This document shows, piece after piece, positions 63,531 to 64,000 of a stretch of DNA of 64,000 bases. The notes under the pieces are model-generated. The model searched no databases and was not told the DNA's origin. It worked only from the letters and a program-made list of their open reading frames with translations. Each line of letters starts with the position of its first letter. The first letter of the stretch is position 1. The translations under genes and the position numbers were made by a program. The DNA comes from Megascapheus bottae (lineage: Eukaryota > Chordata > Mammalia > Rodentia > Geomyidae): assembly GCA_024803745.1 (NCBI GenBank), contig JANJXV010000013.1:55212501-55276500 (forward strand). The letters are read 5' to 3'.

Positions 63531-64000
63531 TACATACATGTATATGTAATATAGATGCTATATGTATATATATATATATATATGTATATTCTAGTCCTGG
63601 GACCTGAACTCAGGGCTGGGCGCTGTCCCCAAGCTTCTTTTTTGCTCAAGGCTAGCACTCTAGCACTTGAGCCACTTCCTTTTTTTTTTTTTTCTGTGTA
63701 TGTGACACTGAAGAATTGAACCCAGGACACTTAATGCATGCTAGGCAAGCACTCCACCACTAAAACACATTCATTCCCAGCCCTAGGATACATTTTTGTT
63801 TTTACTGTTGACTTTTTTTTCATATATTTTTTTATACTGTTGACTCTTAGCTACAGGATAAAAAATATCACTTGAGTTATTTCCACTGCAACAATTAAAA
63901 TTTCAAAAGATATTAATATATGTTTTGTATTAAAACAATGACTCACTTGTTGTGTAATGAGATTCAATTTTGCTGGTAGTGGCAAAAATCTTCCTACTAA
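40720..64000 (-). CDS. TESMIN: TESMIN (MTL5), C-terminal coding part (seven exons, joined)
   Basis: Testis-expressed CXC protein of the LIN54/tesmin family, proposed to bind DNA through its cysteine-rich repeats and linked to male germ-cell development. Exons in transcript order on the - strand: 64000-63947 (partial), 61782-61691, 57218-57147, 47377-47275, 43742-43605, 41698-41523 and 40912-40720; 275 residues plus stop. CXC repeat 1 reads [14 protein letters not shown], then [19 protein letters not shown]. The spacer holds [19 protein letters not shown] repeat 2 reads [19 protein letters not shown], then [17 protein letters not shown]. The C-terminus is [18 protein letters not shown] to [13 protein letters not shown]. 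All junction phases agree. The N-terminal half lies beyond the right edge. It converges on GAL, as in human. Confidence 0.96.
41523..41698 (-). CDS. TESMIN: TESMIN exon: end of CXC repeat 2
   Basis: Acceptor ttctattaccag; donor AAAGATAG then gtaggt. It encodes [20 protein letters not shown], then [20 protein letters not shown], then [18 protein letters not shown]. The Cys-x-Cys and CIGCKN pattern closes the second repeat. Confidence 0.95.
41790..41989 (+). mobile_element. ID-dimer SINE in a TESMIN intron
   Basis: Target duplication ataata(c/t)tggcttg on both sides with one mismatch; (AAAT)n tail. Confidence 0.93.
42000..42509. other. TESMIN intron, nothing recognised
   Basis: No repeat or exon identified. 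Confidence 0.4.
42510..42880 (-). mobile_element. Old reverse SINE plus reverse B1-ID SINE
   Basis: 42672-42880 is a clear reverse B1-ID. The preceding 160 bases (gagataggatctcactttt) look like an older B1/ID element. Confidence 0.75.
42890..43340. other. TESMIN intron, nothing recognised
   Basis: No repeat or exon identified. Confidence 0.4.
43359..43562 (-). mobile_element. ID-dimer SINE beside a TESMIN exon
   Basis: Target duplication tgtttactcctttt at 43345-43358 and 43563-43576. Same strand as TESMIN. The upstream duplication ends 28 bases from the exon's donor side. Confidence 0.95.
43605..43742 (-). CDS. TESMIN: TESMIN exon: CXC spacer and start of repeat 2
   Basis: Acceptor cctttttccctcccag; donor TGCTACGAG then gtcagc, a donor with C at +3. 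It encodes [20 protein letters not shown], then [20 protein letters not shown], then YCECYE. A young SINE with target-site duplication sits 28 bases inside the downstream intron. Confidence 0.96.
43806..44128 (+). mobile_element. Old B1 remnant and B1-ID SINE
   Basis: 43806-43895 is B1-like (gtagtgagaccctgtgcccc); 43900-44128 is a full B1-ID copy, diverged. Confidence 0.75.
44432..44614 (+). mobile_element. MIR SINE (ancient)
   Basis: Carries the MIR core pattern: ctacatgtatcatccttacag, gataaggaaactgagtcatc, then tgagtggtaaagtatcatgtcc and caggttcaaac. Well diverged, as expected for an element older than placental mammals. Confidence 0.8.
44777..44990. repeat. (CCTT)n tetranucleotide repeat
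   Basis: More than 200 bases of cctt with ccctt and tcctt variants, pure pyrimidine on the + strand. It lies in a TESMIN intron, so the transcript carries (AAGG)n. It adjoins a reverse SINE at 45001. Confidence 0.95.
45001..45430 (-). mobile_element. Reverse B1-ID SINE split by a younger SINE
   Basis: Right monomer 45001-45116 and left monomer 45334-45430. Confidence 0.88.
45116..45319 (+). mobile_element. ID-dimer SINE nested in a B1-ID SINE
   Basis: Target duplication aagagtgtcacaga at 45102-45115 and 45320-45333. Near consensus, 20-base A tail. Confidence 0.96.
45630..46213 (+). mobile_element. Probable solo LTR of an endogenous retrovirus (ERV1-like)
   Basis: SINE-free unit with LTR-style signals: TATAAA at 46026-46031, then AATAAA (in actcaataaagcttt) at 46150-46155 about 120 bases later, and a short U5-like end. 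A TGT start near 45638 is possible. No internal viral genes flank it. It is antisense to TESMIN. Boundaries and class are uncertain, and no target duplication was found. Confidence 0.5.
46234..46470 (-). mobile_element. B1-ID SINE, reverse
   Basis: T-run then gtcagctgtagggcttgaac to aagattacaggtgcccagc. Confidence 0.87.
46485..46674 (-). mobile_element. ID-dimer SINE, reverse, target duplication intact
   Basis: gagtctctactttt at 46471-46484 and 46675-46688. Confidence 0.95.
47023..47234 (-). mobile_element. B1-ID SINE close to a TESMIN exon donor
   Basis: Same strand as TESMIN; its 5' end lies about 40 bases inside the intron after exon 47275-47377. Confidence 0.87.
47275..47377 (-). CDS. 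TESMIN: TESMIN exon: rest of CXC repeat 1
   Basis: Acceptor gttctcttcacag; donor GCCATTAAG then gtaatc. It encodes [19 protein letters not shown] then [15 protein letters not shown]. The cysteine spacing is typical of zinc-binding CXC modules. A sense-strand B1-ID SINE ends about 42 bases into the downstream intron. Confidence 0.96.
47378..49320. other. TESMIN intron, no repeat recognised
   Basis: 1.9 kb without a recognisable SINE or exon. Long open frames on both strands lack family features. Origin unclear. Confidence 0.35.
49321..49548 (+). mobile_element. B1-ID SINE
   Basis: Full length; tail (ACC)n/(AAC)n. Confidence 0.87.
49549..49994. other. TESMIN intron, nothing recognised
   Basis: AT-rich, no element identified. 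Confidence 0.4.
49995..50072 (-). mobile_element. B1-type SINE fragment, reverse
   Basis: tggcttcaaaccatgaccct to gagcacgggtgcccagc. Confidence 0.65.
50073..50734. other. TESMIN intron, nothing recognised
   Basis: No repeat or exon identified before the L1 remnant. Confidence 0.4.
50735..51245 (+). mobile_element. Old L1 3'-UTR fragment with SINE insertion
   Basis: The left part (gttcacatcagcaccaccgg, aaacaacccacggccaccaa) and right part (cacttacaaaaggttataac, agtaaattttatgcaataac) match the order of mammalian L1M ends. A reverse SINE fragment at 51040-51140 separates them. Confidence 0.6.
51250..51970 (+). mobile_element. Probable decayed L1 ORF2 fragment
   Basis: AT-rich, with acataaaagatggcacaaaa, gtacaggagacacacctgta and catcgatgtaaaatcatc, resembling the L1 ORF2 5' part. 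All frames are broken. Confidence 0.35.
51975..52400 (+). mobile_element. L1 3'-end-like repeat, second copy
   Basis: ggtgacattgtccaaaaatg and gaaatacgatgtaaaaatca match the repeat at 16340-16855 with a different internal arrangement. Confidence 0.5.
52660..52888 (-). mobile_element. B1-ID SINE, reverse
   Basis: Full length, moderately diverged. Confidence 0.85.
52928..53098 (+). mobile_element. ID-dimer SINE, 3' truncated
   Basis: Ends at gccctgagttca without a tail. Confidence 0.87.
53148..53320 (+). mobile_element. ID-dimer SINE, internally shortened
   Basis: The second monomer lacks about 20 bases (ccagatgtggtagagctc). Followed by a B1-like remnant to about 53395. Confidence 0.83.
53500..53572. 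repeat. Degenerate (TG)n repeat
   Basis: Interrupted tgtgtg and tatgtgtgtatgtgtgtatg blocks in a TESMIN intron. Confidence 0.8.
53719..53950 (+). mobile_element. Two SINE pieces head to head
   Basis: 53719-53776 is a reverse right-monomer end. 53777-53950 is a + strand B1-ID starting inside its left part. Confidence 0.75.
54240..54530 (+). mobile_element. B1-ID SINE with duplicated ID monomer (trimer)
   Basis: ggggtaggatggtagctttg and then a second unit ggggtagggcggtagccttg before gttcaagttcc. Same architecture as 39220-39521. Confidence 0.9.
54541..54729 (+). mobile_element. ID-dimer SINE, target duplication
   Basis: aaaagttcagaaag on both sides (about 54527-54540 and 54728-54742). Confidence 0.92.
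54745..54985 (+). mobile_element. B1-ID SINE joined to a B1 3' end
   Basis: The ID half stops at agagctcagggatta and is followed by ggccagcctgggctacataa and tgagaccttgtctcaaaaaa, a canonical B1 end. Recombination or insertion. Confidence 0.75.
55075..55500 (+). mobile_element. ID-dimer SINE split by another ID dimer
   Basis: Left part 55075-55172, right part from 55386. The host text agccagaagtgg is repeated at both sides of the inner copy. Confidence 0.88.
55174..55384 (+). mobile_element. Inner ID-dimer SINE
   Basis: Complete, with a long A tail, inserted in a member of its own family. Confidence 0.92.
55561..55795 (+). mobile_element. B1-ID SINE
   Basis: Full length with A tail. Confidence 0.88.
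55800..57146. other. TESMIN intron, no repeat recognised
   Basis: 1.3 kb free of young SINEs before the exon at 57147. No firm element. Confidence 0.4.
57147..57218 (-). CDS. TESMIN: TESMIN exon: start of CXC repeat 1
   Basis: Acceptor ttttaatctttgtag; donor CTGAAATT then gtaagt. It encodes [10 protein letters not shown] then [14 protein letters not shown], the start of the first Cys-rich repeat. The intron that follows is about 9.8 kb and packed with repeats. Confidence 0.95.
57219..59080. other. TESMIN intron, only a (CA)n repeat
   Basis: Nothing else recognised; possible old repeats are too diverged to call. Confidence 0.4.
58171..58204. repeat. (CA)n microsatellite
   Basis: About 17 CA units in a TESMIN intron. 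Confidence 0.93.
59087..59205 (+). mobile_element. ID-type right monomer, truncated SINE
   Basis: ctgtggctcaagtggtggag to aattcaaacctcataacc, A-rich tail. Confidence 0.78.
59221..59440 (+). mobile_element. ID-dimer SINE (older)
   Basis: gggctaggaatgtagcttag to aggaccagc, then an AAATA tail. The left monomer resembles the rodent ID element most closely here. Confidence 0.85.
59480..59582 (+). mobile_element. ID-type monomer, partial SINE
   Basis: gaaagtggcgctgtggctca to gttcaagccccatgacc with internal deletion. Confidence 0.75.
59640..60034. other. TESMIN intron, nothing recognised
   Basis: AT-rich, no element identified. Confidence 0.4.
60048..60257 (+). mobile_element. ID-dimer SINE, target duplication intact
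   Basis: tactaaggaaca at 60036-60047 and 60258-60269. Confidence 0.94.
60270..61690. other. TESMIN intron, no repeat recognised
   Basis: 1.4 kb with open frames on both strands but no recognised family; could be an old unclassified repeat. Confidence 0.35.
61691..61782 (-). CDS. TESMIN: TESMIN exon: PPKITLAG segment
   Basis: Acceptor tgactttgcacag; donor TTGGCTGG then gtaagg. It encodes [16 protein letters not shown] then [15 protein letters not shown], in phase with the next exon through the shared Gly codon. This is the linker that precedes the first CXC repeat. Confidence 0.92.
61783..62255. other. TESMIN intron, nothing recognised
   Basis: No element identified between the exon at 61691-61782 and the SINE pair. 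Confidence 0.4.
62256..62633 (-). mobile_element. Two reverse ID-dimer SINEs in tandem
   Basis: 62256-62447 is near full length; 62455-62633 is an older copy with a shortened left monomer. Confidence 0.88.
62836..63064 (+). mobile_element. B1-ID SINE
   Basis: Full length; tail (ACC)n. Confidence 0.85.
63090..63318 (+). mobile_element. B1-ID SINE, diverged
   Basis: agctggaatcctagctattc to gttcaagccccagtactgg, directly after another copy. Confidence 0.8.
63495..63588. repeat. (AT)n-rich repeat
   Basis: Two (TA)n blocks (about 63495-63528 and 63556-63588) joined by catacatacatgtatatgta. It adjoins the tail side of a reverse SINE. Confidence 0.9.
63589..63784 (-). mobile_element. ID-dimer SINE, reverse
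   Basis: tctagtcctgggacctgaac to cattcattcccagccc; the tail faces the (AT)n repeat. Confidence 0.87.
63947..64000 (-). CDS. TESMIN: TESMIN exon at right edge (partial)
   Basis: On the - strand the window opens inside this exon: [18 protein letters not shown], ending in phase 0 at CAACAA then gtgagt. LIN54/tesmin proteins have such a Pro/Leu segment ahead of the CXC region. The acceptor lies beyond the window. Confidence 0.85.

Overview
This is eukaryotic, mammalian DNA: spliced genes with GT-AG introns, dense SINEs, a CpG-rich neuropeptide promoter and decayed L1. The dominant SINEs are (a) a dimer of two tRNA/ID-like monomers ('ID dimer', with A and B boxes in its left half) and (b) a 7SL/B1-like left monomer joined to the same ID-like right monomer ('B1-ID'). 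ID-type plus B1-type dimers point to a rodent. From memory this combination is typical of the Geomyoidea (pocket mice, kangaroo rats, gophers), but that placement is inference.

Three known genes can be read exon by exon, in the order and orientation I recall for human chromosome 11q13. (1) About 1.5-15.2 kb, + strand: the last six coding exons and 3' UTR of PPP6R3, a regulatory subunit of protein phosphatase 6. (2) About 33.6-37.1 kb, + strand: the complete GAL gene (preprogalanin, 119 residues), with TATA box, non-coding exon 1, five coding exons and poly(A) signal. (3) About 40.7 kb to the right edge, - strand: the last seven coding exons of TESMIN (MTL5), including its whole tandem cysteine-rich CXC region. 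Every exon boundary is phase-consistent with its neighbour.

The 18 kb between PPP6R3 and GAL holds SINEs, a 490-bp pure GAG/GAA tract, a 33-bp minisatellite, a cluster of GC boxes, and several SINE-free islands rich in homeodomain, AP-1 and CRE-like motifs that look like conserved regulatory elements. GAL is embedded in tandem repeats: a G-rich minisatellite ending about 90 bp before the TATA box, C-rich repeats filling intron 1, G-rich repeats in intron 3, and a 124-bp tandem array in intron 3 made from a SINE fragment. TESMIN introns are mostly SINEs (several nested, many with clean target-site duplications), L1 remnants, an old MIR and one probable solo LTR.

The genes are not an operon-like unit. 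Their shared feature is conserved synteny; the intergenic islands are the likely place for GAL control. I found no novel protein-coding system. The most unusual signals are the higher-order promoter minisatellite of GAL, the phase-locked GAG/GAA tract, the species-specific galanin changes, and a SINE variant with a duplicated ID monomer. The remaining long open frames are low-complexity or untranslated-region artefacts.
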